NCBI RefSeq assembly: GCF_036323735.1
Contig: NW_026947372.1
Span: forward strand, 702,823 to 766,822
Source of the DNA: Rattus norvegicus
Lineage: Eukaryota; Chordata; Mammalia; Rodentia; Muridae
Direction of reading: 5' to 3'
Length of the DNA: 64,000 nt
Position numbers and translations under genes: made by a program. The notes under the pieces are model-generated. The model was given only the letters and a program-made list of their open reading frames with translations, was not told where the DNA came from and did no database searches. Below are positions 18,928 through 31,631 of this stretch, piece by piece (the first letter of the stretch is position 1; every line of letters starts with the position of its first letter).

Positions 18928-21900
18928 CTGAAGCTCAAAGAACATATTGAACAGAAAATAATAATAGAGGAGATTTCAACACCCTACTCTCATCACTAGA
19001 CAGATCACAGAAACAGAAATTAAACAGAGACATAGACAGAATAACAGAAGTTATAAACCAAATGGACTTAGTAGATATTTTAGAACATTCTATAATAAAA
19101 CAAAAGGATATAACTTCTTCTCACCACTTCATGGGACTTACTCCAAAATTGATCATATAATCAGTCAAAAACCAGGCCTCAAAGGATACAGAAAGATAGA
19201 AATAATCAAATAGATCCTATCAGACCACCATGGGATAAGGCTGTTCTTCAATAAAAATTAAGAAAAAACACTCACATATACATGGAAGTTGAACAATAAT
19301 CTACTCAATGGTAAATTGGTCAAGGAACAAATGAAGAAAGAAATTAAAGACTTCTTAGAATTTAATGAAAATTAAGGTACAATATACCCAAACTTTTGGG
19401 ACACAATGAAAGCTAAGAGGAAAACTCATATCTCTGAGTGCCTGCAGAAAGAAATAGGAGAGAGCATAAATCAGCAACTTGACAGCATACCTAAAAGCTC
19501 TAGAACAAAAAGAAGCAAATATGCGCAAGAGTAGTAGAAGGCAGGAAATAATCAAACTCAGAGCTGAAAACAACAAAGTAGAAAAAAAGGGACTATACAA
19601 AGAATCAACACAACCAATACCTTTTTCTCTAAGAAAATCAACAGGATACATTAACCCATAGCCAGACTAACCAGATGATGCAGAGAGTGTGTTCAAATTA
19701 ATAAAATCAAATATTAAAAAGACATAACAGTAGAATCAGAAGAAATTATAAAAAATTGTACTACAAAAGCCTATGTTCAAAAAACTTGAAAATCTGGAGA
19801 AAAGGGACAATTTTCTAGACAAATACAAGGTACCAAAAATAAATCTGGAAAAGATAAACCATTTAAACAAAACATAACTCCCAAAGAAATAAAAGCAATC
19901 ATCAAAACTCTCCCAACCAAAAAGAGTCCAGGAACAGATAGGTTTAGCGCAGATATCCATCCAAAATTCATTGAAAATTTCATAACAATACTGTCCAAAC
20001 TAATCCATAAATTTGAAACAGATGGAGTACTACCAAATTGCTTTCATGAAGGCACAATTACTCTTATCACTAAAACACAGAAAGACCAAACAAAGTAAGA
20101 GAACTTCAGACCAATTTCTCTTATCAATATCGACTCAAAAATACTCAATGAAATTCTTTCAAACCTAATCCTACAACACATTAAACAGTCATCCATTATG
20201 ATTAAGTAGGATTCATCCCAGGCTTGCAGGGATGCTTTAATATACAGAAAACCAACAATGTGATCTACTATACAAACAAACTCAAAGATAAAAAAACACA
20301 TGATCCTTTCATTTGATGCTGAGAAAGCTTTTGACAAAATTCAACATCACTTCATGATAAAAGTCATGGAAAGTACAGGAATTTAAGGCCCACACCTAAA
20401 CATATACAGCAAATTCATTGCTAACATGAAACTAACTGGAGAAAACCTTAAAGCAATCACACTGAAATCAGGGACTAGTCAAGGCTGCTCACTCTCTCAC
20501 AACTTATTCAATTTAGTTCTAGACATCTTACCAGAGGAAGCAGACACAGAAGGAGGTCAAAGGAATATAGATTGGAAAGGAAGAAGTCATAATAGCACTG
20601 TTTGTAGAGGATATGAGAGTATACTTAGTGATCTCAAAAGTACCACAAGATAATTACTAAGGCTGAAAAACAATTTCAGCAAAGTGGATGTGTATAAAAA
20701 TAACCCTGCACAAAAACTAAACAAGCAGAGAAAGAAACTAGGAATATGAGACCCTTCAAAATAGCCCCAAATAATATAAAATATCTCAGAGTGACTTTAT
20801 CCAAGCAAGTAAAAGATATAAGCATATGAACAGAACATCAAGTCTCTGAAGAAACTGAAGGAGATTTCAGAAGATGGATAGATCTCCCATTTCCATGGAC
20901 TGGCAAAATTAATATAGTAAAAATGACCATTATACCAAAAGCAATCTACAAATTCATCCCAATCCCCATCAAAATTCCGATCCAATTCTTCATAGAGTTA
21001 GACAGAACAATTCACAAATTCATGTGGTATAACAAAAAACACAGAATAGCTAAAACTGTCCTCAACAATAAAAGGACTTCCTTTGGAATCACTATCCCTG
21101 AACTCAAGCAGTATTACAGAGCAACAGTGATAAAAACTGTATGGCATTGAGACAGATCCAGCCAAATAGACACGTGGAATAGAATTGAAGACTCAAAAAT
21201 GAACGCACACACCCATGGTCACTTAATTTTTGAGAAAGGAGCCAAAACCATCCAATGGAGAAAAATATAGCATTTTCAGCAAATGTGCTGGTTCAATTGG
21301 AGGTCAGCATGTAGAAGAAGGCAAATGGATCCATTCTTACTGCCCTGTAGAAACCTTAAGTCCAACTGGATCAAGGACCTCCACATCAAACGAGATACAA
21401 CTAATAGAAAAAAAGTGGAGAAGCATCATAAACACATGGGCACTGGAGAAAATTTCCTTAACAAAACACCAATGGCTCATGCTCTAAGATCAAGAATCAA
21501 CAAATGTGATATCAAAAACTACAAATCTTCTGTACAGCAGAGGACACTGTTGTTAGGACAAAATGACAACCACCAGATTGGAAAAAGATCTTTACCAATC
21601 CTACAGCAGATAGAGGGCTAATATCCAAAATATACAAAGAAATCATGAAGTTAGACTAAATGGGGGCAAATAACCCTATTGAAATATGGGGTTCAGAGCA
21701 AAACAAAGAATTCACAGCTGAAGAATATCAAATGGCAGAGATACACCTAAAGAAATGTTCAACATCTTTAGTCTTAAGGGAAATGCAAATCAAAACAACA
21801 CTGTGATTCCACCGCACACCAGTCAGAATGTCTTAGATGTAAACTCAGATGATAAAAGATGCTGGCAAGGATGTGGAGAAAGAGGAACAGGCCTCCATTG

Positions 21901-23023
21901 TTGGTGGGATTGCAGACTGGTACAACCACTCTGGAAATCAGTGTGGAGCTTCCTCAGAAAATTGGACATTTAACTACCTGAGGAACCAGCTATACCTCTC
22001 TTGGGCATATTCCCCAAATATGCCCCAACATGTAACAAAGACATATGCTCCACTATGTTCATAGCAGCCTGAATTATAATAGCCAGGAACTGGAAAGAAC
22101 ACAGATGCCTTCAACAGAGGAATGGATACAGATAATGTGGTACATCTACACAATGGAATATTACTCAGCTATCAAAAACAATGACTTTATGAAATTCATA
22201 GGCAAATGGATGGAAGTAGAAAATATCATCCTGAGTGAGTAACCCAATCACAGAAAATCACACATGGTATGCACTTATTGTTAAGTGGGTATTAGACCAA
22301 TTACCCTAGATGCACAGAACATGTGAAACTTAAGAAGGTTGACCAAAATGTGAATGCTTCGCTCCTTCTTTAAATGGGGAACAATAATACACTTAGGAGA
22401 GGATGGGGAGGTAAAGTTTATAACAGAGACAGAAGGAACACCCATTCACAGTCTCCCACACATCTGGCCCATACATATATAGAAACCTAACGAGATAAGA
22501 TGGATGATGCAAAAAAGTGAAGGCTGACAGGATCCAGATGTAGATCTCTCCTGAGAGACACAGCCAGAATACAGCAAATACAGAGGCGAATGTCAGCAAC
22601 AAACCACTGAACTGAGAAACGGATCCCCGTTGAAGGAATCAGAGAAAGGCCTAAAAGAACTGAAGGGGCTTGAGACCCCATGTGAAATAACATGCCCACC
22701 AACCAGAGCTTCCAGAGACTAAGCTACTACTCAAAGACTTTACATGAACTGACCCTGGTCTCCAAAATCATAGGAATCACTGAATGCCTAGTAGGGGCAC
22801 CAGTGGAAGGGGAAGTCTTTGGTCCTCCCAAGACTGAACCCCCAGTGAATGGCATTGTTGGGAGAAGGGCAGTAATGTGGGGGAGAATCGGACAGTAACA
22901 CCCCTGTAGAAGGGGAGTGGGAGGGGCTAGGAAAATGTTAACATGGAAACCTGGAAAGAAAATAACATTTGAAATGTCAATAAGAAATTCTCAATTTAAT
23001 AAAGATTGAAGAAAAAAAAAAAA
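18928..23023 (+). mobile_element. L1-B, 5'-truncated sense LINE-1
   Basis: A sense-strand LINE-1 of about 4.1 kb. It starts within the endonuclease part of ORF2 (equivalent to about 3195 of the full-length copy) and continues through RT, Cys-rich domain (CWQGCGERGTGLHCWWDC near 21865-21920), 3' UTR and a poly(A) tail at 23012-23023. Many stops and indels make it a dead copy. RT-like fragments remain readable, for example 20426-20653 and 20923-21150. Its first bases are the second CTGAAG next to ERV2. Confidence 0.92.
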
Positions 23024-23060
23024 CACTCCTTCTGGAAGAGGAGAATGTATCATTTTCCCT

Positions 23061-24073
23061 TCAGTATCTGTGGGAAGAATTTTGGACACTTGGGCAAATG
23101 TGGAATAACCCTATAGAACATTGGAAACATTTGGTTATTTCCGCAAAGTCTTGGGTGGGTAGGAACATCTTGGGGTAAAATGGGAGATCAAGTTCTCCAT
23201 GTCTAGATAGGGAAGGATGTTGGGAACCTGGAAAGTGTGGGGAAATTACCTGTCCAAGTTTGTCAGTAGAAGAGTCAGCAGAAGGTGGCCCAGGCACAGT
23301 GTGATCTACTTTGAATCTTTCAGTGTTCTCTCCAGTACTGTGTTTTGTAGATGTTGCAGGCACTCTGGCTACCAGCTCGTCAAAGTCCATATTTTCTTCA
23401 AACCCAGTAGAAATAACCCACTTTTTTTTTTTCATCTTCCCAAGAATGAGCACTAAAGATGCGGCCACTCTTTTTCTGGTAGCAGGATGTAAGCACATGT
23501 TCTGGTATCCCTGGTCAGTGGGTTACTCAGTGATCTGCTATCCTTGGTCAGTGAATTACTCATGCCCTCAGGAACCCTCAGAGGAAGTGGAACTGTCCAT
23601 TTCTTCTTCTCTGTCAGTTCCGGTCTGTGGTCTAGGACCCCCTTACTGACTGAAGCCTTCATATGATCTTCGAGTTTCCGTAGCTTTTCTGTAGCATGAA
23701 TATCAGGTTTTTTTGAATCTCTGGTCTTCATAGGGTTTTGTGCATCTGAACTTGTACCGAGTGCGTCTAAGTAGTCCGGGAGGTACAAAGTCGCTCGGGT
23801 CTCTGCTGTTCAATTGCTTCCCACACTGGTGTAGGAAGTTATAATCCGGTTGGGGGACACTGAAGGCGGTCTCAGGTGGCGAACACTGGGAACCCTTAAA
23901 GTGCTTCCCCCATTGGAGTCCGGTGTTATAATCATCTTGGGGGAATCTAAAGGCGTTCCAAGGCCGAGGAGGCTGGGAAATCGGCGGTGCATGGTCAGAG
24001 GGTAAAGTCCGGGATGAAGCTCACTGGCCTCTCTCCACACATCTGGCCTTTTAGTCGTTAGGAAATTGAACAA
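23061..24073 (-). pseudogene. Unrecognised coding-like region, frame broken
   Basis: Three minus-strand pieces follow each other in different frames: 23810-24073 (SPKMIITPDSNGGSTLRVPS), 23453-23788 (LYLPDYLDALGTSSDAQNP, with KLRKLEDHMKASVSKG) and 23061-23498 (DFDELVARVPATSTKHSTGE). The first two look Ser/Pro- and Lys-rich, like a disordered protein. At 23244-23250 the minus strand reads CAG followed by GTAATT, a possible splice donor just after a frame ending STDKLGQ. I do not recognise the family. It may be a decayed testis-type gene or processed copy, or chance. Confidence 0.28.
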
Positions 24074-24282
24074 GAAATGGCAAATGGGCTACTACTCGTG
24101 AAGTGTCAGTGAATGTACTTCCCAGTGGTGAGGAACATCAGTTGAGCTGTATCATTTGAGTATTGCTCTCTCTCCCGAGAACTTTGGACAAGTCCGGAAG
24201 GCAAAGCAGGGAAATCTCGAGTGACCATTGACCTCAGGAAACAACCAAAGCTCGAGAGGGCCTGTCCTCGAGTTAGCACGGG

Positions 24283-24390
24283 GCAGTAGCGAGGACTGCA
24301 TGGTGCAGTCGCGAGGTCTGCACGGGGGTCGTGAGGTCTGCACCGGGAAGTCGCGAGGTCTGCAGGAGGCAGTCGCGAGGTCTTCATGGC
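24283..24390. repeat. CpG-rich 21-bp minisatellite (about 5 copies)
   Basis: Five consecutive diverged units of about 21 bp built on GCAGTCGCGAGGTCTGCA. Because the unit is seven codons long, all frames stay open: a minus-strand frame reads a degenerate seven-residue repeat (QTSRLPP-like). Each intact unit contains CGCG. Confidence 0.8.
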
Positions 24391-25335
24391 CCAGTCAGGA
24401 GCTGCCTCACTTGTCAATTCTGCTTGTAGTAGCGGGCGATCATCCAAGCTTCCTGAATGGGGAGGATCCCTGTCGACTCTCCTCCTTTGAATCCAGAGTG
24501 CTATCTGCTCTTGTGCACACTGTCAGGGGCCAAGACAAGGGATTCTGGAAGGATCAACATGAATGGAAAGGGCAAGGAGTGTTTAAGACACTGTGCAGTC
24601 AAGCGACTCTTAAAACAGGGTAGTTCCCTGTAAACTGGAGGCCATCAGTGGTGCAGTCATGTGTCTTGGAGCCTCAAAACCGAATGTGAAAAGCTGATCC
24701 AGACCCTTGCTCCTCAGAGACTGCAGGGACTAGAAAATCACTGGTGGACTGTGTTAGGGAATGAACATGTGATAGGATATGAATAGAGCATAGAATGCAT
24801 GTGATTGATATTAGAATTCCATGTGACTTCCAGGTGTTTCTGTGATGCTTGTGACTTGGTGTTCACTATTTTTTCTCGTCCTAAAGCTCTTAATATTATT
24901 TCCATGATGATATTTTTGAAATATTGAGTATGCTACTCAATGGAATGTATTTTCTCTAGTCAAATATATTGAAATTCTAAATGTCTCTTGTTATCGTACA
25001 CAGTTGCCTGGCTAGAAATCCTGGGATGCATTCAATACTAGTAAGTTTATTGAACACATACTGTTCGTGTTACAAATTTTGCTTGTAATTAATTCTTTTG
25101 GTGACCCCCAATTAGATTGTAGAAATGGCTACTGCCTTTTACAGACATATCTACAATCACCTTTGCTTGGAGAATGGAGTTAAGTGTTATGTCTTCTTTG
25201 AATGAAGAGAAAGACCTAAGGCTACACTCCTCAGGAAACAAGAAATCAGAAACTGTAGGAAGAAATATGCATCTAGGCAACAATAAATGTTCCAAGCTAA
25301 TCTGTGCAGTAAAATAATGTATGGAAAATGCCACT

Positions 25336-28300
25336 CCTTTATTATTAGTATTATTAATCATTGTTTTTGTTTTCATTGCAAATATTAACCACTTTCCAGT
25401 CCCTGTTAATAAACCACCCCACAGTATACTCCTCCACTTTGTCTCTAAGAGGGTGCCTCCCCAAATCTCCCACTCATTCTTGCCTCACCCCTCTAGAATC
25501 ACTCTTCTCTGGGACATCAAGCATCTAAAGGCCAAGTGCTTCCCCTTCCACTGATGTGAGATGAGGCAGTCCTCAGGTACATATGTAGGGTACCAGACCA
25601 TATACATTCTATGGTTGGTTGTTAGGGCCATGGGAGCTCTGAGGTGTCTGCTTAATTGATATCGTTATTCGACCTCTAATTACAATCCCCTTCAGCTCCT
25701 TCAGGCCTTCCCCTACATCTTCCATTGGGATCTCGAGGCTCAGTTCAATGGTTGGCTGTGCTGGCAGAGCCTCTCAGAGGATAGGCATATCAGACTCCAG
25801 TTTGCAAGCAGATCTCAAGATCAGCAACAGTGTCCAGTTTGGTGTCTGCAGATCTCTGGATGGCCTTTCCTTCAGCCTCTGCTGCATTTTTGCCCTGCAT
25901 TTCCACTAGACAGGGATAACTGTGATTTAATAAGAGATGGGTGAGTTGTCCCATTCTTGCACTGTGGACCGTGTCTATCTACTGCAGGTGGTGTCTTCAG
26001 GTTCAGTATCACTGTTGTTGTGTATGTTGGCTAATGTCATCAATGTTAGGTCCAGGGAACCTGTCACATCCTTAGTATCTGATAAATTCAAGAGATTACC
26101 CCCTTACCAGTGAGTGAATGCCATGTGCCTTTATTTGTGTTAGGGTTACTTCACTCAGGATGATATTTTCTAGTTTCATCCATTTGCCTATGAATTGCCT
26201 GAAGTCATTCTATTTAATACCTCAGTACCACACCATTGTGTAAATGTACCACCTTATCTGTTTCTCTTTTGAGGGACATGTGGGCTCTTTCCAGCTTCTG
26301 TCATTTATAAATAAGGCTGTTATAAACATAGTGGTGTATGTGAACTTTTTGTAGGTTGGAGCAAGTTTTGGATATATGCCATTGAATGGTACAGCTGGGT
26401 CCTCAAGTAGTAAATACTATGTTCAATTTTCTGAGGAACCTCCAACCTGGTTTCCAGAGTGGTTTTAAGAGCTTGCAATTTCAACAGTGACAGAGTGTTC
26501 CTTTCTCTCCACATCCTTGTCAGACTCTTTTGTCACCTGACTTTTTTATCTTAGCCATTCTGAGTGGTATGAGGTAGAATCTCAGGATTGTTTTGATTTG
26601 CTTTTCCCCAAGGACTAAGGATGTTGAACATATCTTTAGGTGCTTCTCAGCCATTCAATATTCATCAGTTGAGACTTTTTGTGTTTAGAACTGTACTCCA
26701 CTATTAAATAGTGTTATTTGGTTCTCTGAAGGATAGCTTATTGAATTTTTTGTATATATTGTAGATTAGTGCTCCATCGGATATAGGATTTTTAAATATC
26801 TTTTCCCAAGATGTTAGTTGCCGTATGGAAGTAATGACAGTGTCCTTTGCCTTACAGAAACTTTGAAATTTTATGAAGTTTCATTTTTTAATTTTTGATC
26901 TTAGAACAAAAGACTTTGGTGTTGTATTCAGGAAATTTTCCCCAATTCTAAAGTGTTCAAGGCTTTTCCCTGCTTTTTCATCAGTTAGTTTCAGTGTATC
27001 TGGTTTTATTTGGAGGTCTTATTTTTAATTTTTTTTATTAACTTGAGTATTTCTTATTTACATTACCAGTGTTATTCCCTTTCCAGTTTTCCAGGCAAAC
27101 ATCCCACTAATCCCTCCCCCTCCCCTTTATGGGTGTTCCCCTCCCCACCCTCCCCCCATTGACACCCTCCCCCAACAATCACATTCACTGGGGTTTCAGT
27201 CTTACCAGGACCAAGTGCTTCCTGTTCCACTGGTGATCTTTATGTGGAGGACTTTAATCCACATTTACTTAAACTTTGTACAAGGAGATAAGAATGGATT
27301 AATTTGCATTCTTCTACATTCTGCCCTTCAGGTGAAACAGCAAAATATTTTTAAAAAATGCTATCGTTTTTTCCACTGAATGGTTTTAGATCTTTTATCA
27401 ATTTCCAAGTGGCCATAGCTGTGTGGGTTCATTTCTGCATCTTCAATTCTATTCCATTTATTTACCTGCCTGTCTCAATACCAATACAATAGAGTTTTTC
27501 ATCACCATTGCTCTGTAACACAACTTGAGCTCAGGGATGGTGATTTCCCCAAAATGCTTTTATTTTTGAAAATAGTTTTCTCTATCCTGGGATTTATTTT
27601 ATTCCAAATAAATTGGCAAACTGTCATTTTTATGTCTGTGAAGAATTCACTTGTAATATTGATGGGGATTGAATTGAATCTGTAAATTGCTTTTGACAAA
27701 ATGGACATTTTTACAACATTTGTCCTGTCAATACACAAGCATGGGAGATCTTTCTAATTTCTGAGACCTTCAATTTAATTCTTCAGAGACATGTGTTCTT
27801 GTCATATATATCTTTCACTTGCTTGGTTAGAGTCACACTGAAGTGTTTCATATGCTTTTTGACTATTGTCAAGTGTGTCATTTCTGTAATTTCTTTCTCA
27901 GTCTATTTCTCTTTTGAGTAGAGTACTGATTTGTTTGAATCAATTTTTTACCCTGCCACTTTGCTAAAGTTTTTTATTAGGCTTATAAATTCACTGGTGG
28001 AAATTTTGGGGCCAATTAAATATACTACCACATCATCTGCACATAGTGACATTTTGAATACTTCATTTGCAATATTAGTCTGTTTACCTACATTTGTTGT
28101 CTAATTACTCTGGCTAGGACTTCGAATACTATATTGAAAAGGTAGGGAAAGAGTGGGTGTCCTTGTCTAGTTCCTGATTTTAGTGGGATTGCATTAAATT
28201 TCTCTCCATTTAGTTTGATGCTGGCTACTGGTTTGCTGTATATTGCTTTTACTGTGCTTCAGTATGGTCCTTGAATTTAAGATATTTCCAAGACTTTTAA

Positions 28301-29515
28301 CTGTAAAATGCTTTCTCAGCATCTAATGAGATAATTAATTGTTTTCTTTTCTTTGAATTTGTTTTTATAGTGGGATTAGTTTGATTAGTGATCAGGTTCT
28401 GTATATTAAACAATCCCAGTATCTCCAGGATGAAGCCTACTTGATCGTGATGGATGATTGTTTTGATGTGTTCTTGGATTTGGTTTGAAAGAAATTTACT
28501 GAGAATATTTGCAGGGATATTCATGAATAAATTGGTCTGAAATTCTCTTTTTTTGATGGGTCTTTGTTTGCTTTAGTTATAAGCATAACTATGGCATCAG
28601 AGAAAGAATTGTGTAGTGTTTCTTCTATTTCTAGATTGTTGAATAGTTTGGAGAATATTGGTATTAGGTATTCTGTGAAGATCTGAGAGAATTCTGTACT
28701 AAACCTTTCCAGTCCTGGGATCTTTGGTTGGGAGATATTTAATGACTGCTTCTACTACTTTATGAGTTATGGGAGTATTTAGATGGTTTATCTGATCCTG
28801 ATTCAACTTTGGTAACTTGTATCTGAATAGAAAATTATCCATCTATTCCTTACTTTCCCGTTTTTTTAAGCATAGGATTTTATAGTAGGATCTGATAATT
28901 TTTCGAGTGTTCTCATTTTCTATGGTTATATCTTTATTTCAATTCTGATTTTGTTATTTTTAATTTGAATACTAAGGATTTGCCTATTTCTGGATTTTTC
29001 AAAGAACCAGCTCCTGGTTTTGTTGATTCTTTATATAATTCCTTTTGTTTCTACTTGGTTGATTTCAGTCTGGAGTTTGATTATTTCCTGCTGTTTAGTC
29101 CTCTTGGTGTATTTGGATTTGTATTGGTTCTGAGATTTCAGGTTTTCTGTCAAACTGCTAGTGGATCATAGCAATTGTTTCTTTGTGGAGGCTCTCAGAG
29201 CTATGAGTTTTCCTCTTAGCATTTCTTTTTTGTGTTCCCAAGTTATGCCTTCATTTTCATTAAATTCAAAAGTGTCTTTAATTTTTTCTTTATTTCTTCC
29301 TTGAACAAGTTCTCCTCGAGTAAATCATTCCTGAGCTACCATGTATATGTGGGTCTTTGGTTGTTCTTGTTGTTATTGAAGACCATTCTTAGTGTTTAGT
29401 GATCTCATAGGATGCAAGGGATTAATTCAGTCTTCTTGTATTTGTTGAGGCCTGTTTTGTGATGGATCATATTGTCAGTTTTGGAGAAGGTAGTATGTGG
29501 GACTGAGAAGAAAGT
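25336..29515 (-). mobile_element. L1-C, long antisense LINE-1 (old)
   Basis: Minus-strand LINE-1 from the 3' UTR (about 25336-26080) through ORF2 C-terminus, RT (FADD-equivalent region around 28020-28060) and into the endonuclease part near 29500. Translated scraps such as 27502-27738 (NVVKMSILSKAIYRFNSIPI) and 28297-28524 (IIHHDQVGFI) match ORF2. It is heavily decayed. It is interrupted by a short younger L1 3' end at 27023-27238 and ends where LTR-like DNA begins. Confidence 0.88.
27023..27238 (-). mobile_element. L1-D, short L1 3' end nested in L1-C
   Basis: About 215 bp of antisense L1 3' UTR (poly-T start, then the C-rich complement of the G-rich tract). It is flanked by imperfect direct repeats of about 15 bp (around 27006-27021 and 27240-27255, TTTAT.TGGAGG.CTT), the normal target duplication of a strongly 5'-truncated L1. 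Confidence 0.82.
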
Positions 29516-30339
29516 GTCAGGAGCCATGACTGGACAAGCTAATAACTGGCAGGTGATCATCCTCAGATGAACAGCATCGGATTACTTTATAATCCACAAC
29601 TGGTACACCCTTATTAAGCAAGGCTGTAATGGATTCATTTTGGGAAAGTTTCCTGCTATTAAAATGCTATTCCTGTTGTTATTATTAGACATATATAACA
29701 ATAATTGAGTTATAGCACCTTTGGAGCACATCTCTGCAGGCCTATGAAGTTGTACTGTCCTGTAGTGTTAGTATACAGACAAGTAGATGAATTCTTTAGT
29801 CTTAATAACGATCCTACAATAAATCTTAAAATTATATCAATGGTTATTAAGCTCTTTTATAGTGGGACTGCTATAAGTCTCTTTCTATTAGTCAAAATTC
29901 CAGTGACAACTCTGCCAGTCTCCCAGGTGTCATGTTCTGAGAGAGTAAACAGACTTAATCCTACTCAGAACACATTCCAAGAGGTTCCAAAACAGTTATC
30001 AAGAGTCAAACAAAGAGATCAAACGATTTGGTACAGGTGAAAGGACACAAGATAAGATATTGACTGGGTTTTTCAATATATAACTTCACTAACAACTATG
30101 GTTTAGGATCTTCAGTGAGCCTGTGGAGCTGACACTCATGATGAATGTTTAGCCAGATAATTACTTCTGATGGATAATCGTGATGTCATGCCCCACCATC
30201 ATGATGTCATGTCCCACACCCATGATGTCCCGCCGCCTTCCCAGTAATGTCATGCCTGAGTCCCTTGCTAGAATGGTTGCATCTATTCACCAGGTAGCAT
30301 TCTGAATGCTGCCCTGGAACCACACTCCTCCAGGCTCCC
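29516..30339. mobile_element. LTR-like insert between two L1s (family not recognised)
   Basis: About 0.8 kb of non-L1 sequence starting TGTCAGGAGCCATG directly at the end of L1-C. Its TG start, position at an L1 break and lack of coding frames suggest a decayed LTR or solo LTR, but I found neither a convincing CA end with matching target duplication nor any internal retroviral domain. A 21-bp tandem repeat lies near its right end. Confidence 0.35.
30180..30263. repeat. 21-bp tandem repeat (4 units, last degenerate)
   Basis: Units at 30180-30200, 30201-30221, 30222-30242 and a weaker 30243-30263, with core ATGATGTCATG(T/C)CCCAC. Confidence 0.75.
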
Positions 30340-31578
30340 AGCATTTTCAGTCCCTCCCTCTATACTCTCCCCTTCTTCTCTGAGAGAGTGGAGGACCCCT
30401 CTGGGTTCACCCTCTCCCCTGGCACATCAAGTCTCTACTCAACTAGATTCATCGTCTCCCACCAGGTCCTGAAAACGCAGCCCGGGTAGGAGAACAGGAT
30501 CCACAGACAAGCGACTGGTTTAGTGACCCCACCTGAAGATCATTGTGCTCCTCTGTCTCTGTCTACACTTCCCTCAGCCCTTCAGTGAGACTCACTGAGC
30601 TCCATTCAATATTTGGCCGTATGTCTGTGCACCTGTGTCAGTCGGCTGCTCCGTTGAGTCTTGCAGAGGACAATAATGCTACCCTCCTGTCTGCAAACAT
30701 AAGAAAGGACCATTAATAATGTCAGGGTTTGCCGTTTGCCCATAGGATAAGTCTCACATCCGGCCACTTACCTTGTCGCCATTCCCTCATTTCCTCTTCC
30801 ATCTCTGTACTTGTGTTTCTTATAGAGAGGACAAATTCTGGGTCAAAAGTTTGGGAGTGTGTTTGGGTTATTATCCTTCCACCTTGGGTCCTCTGTGGCT
30901 ATGGAAAGTGACCATTTCAGTACCCGTATCCCCACTGCTACGAATCTCAGCTAAAGTCACCCTCATGGATGCTGGGGTAGCCTCACACATCCCAGATTGC
31001 AGGCAAATAATACAGATATCACCCACCCTGGACAGTCACTGATTTCAGTTTATTCTCTTGGCCCTCTGTCCCTCTTGCCCGTCTCTCCCAAGAAATGATT
31101 CTCAAACCCCATTTCCCTTCCCATCCTCTCACCACCCAATCCTTTCCTTCCATCTGCCTACTCTCATTATTTTATTCATCTTTCTGAGTGAAATTTAAGC
31201 ATTTTCTTAGGCCTTTCTTCTTGTTTAGCTTCTTTGGTTCCGTAGATCGTAGCTTGTGAATTCTGTACTTTATGGCTAATACCTTCTTTTAAGTGAATAT
31301 GTACATGTTATTTTGTGTCTCAATTACCTCATTCAGAACAATACTTTCTCATTCCATCTACTTGACTACATCCTCACAATGTACTTATTTTCATAGCTGC
31401 ATAGTATTCCATACTATAAATGAACCACATTTTCTGTAGCCATTCTTTGGTTGAGGGGCATCTGGGTTATTTCTATTTCCTTCTTATTATGAAGAAAGCA
31501 GTAAGGAAACTTATGGAGCACATGTCCTTGAGGTATGGCAGAGGTCTTTTCAGTTATAAGGCCAGGAGTAGTATAGCT

Positions 31579-31631
<53 letters not shown>

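Larger units (their letters stand above)
23024..25335. other. Low-repeat region between L1-B and L1-C
   Basis: About 2.3 kb that I do not recognise as L1 or ERV. The left part (23060-24450) is richer in GC and holds several overlapping minus-strand open pieces and a CpG-rich minisatellite. The right part (24600-25335) is AT-rich and featureless to me. It is the only sizeable segment left of the array that might descend from host single-copy DNA. Confidence 0.5.

Noticed and set aside
13566..18933. Treating CTGAAG on both sides of ERV2 as proof of one clean integration.
   Set aside because: The two LTRs are too different, and similar hexamers occur naturally at both L1 positions, so the match alone is not decisive.
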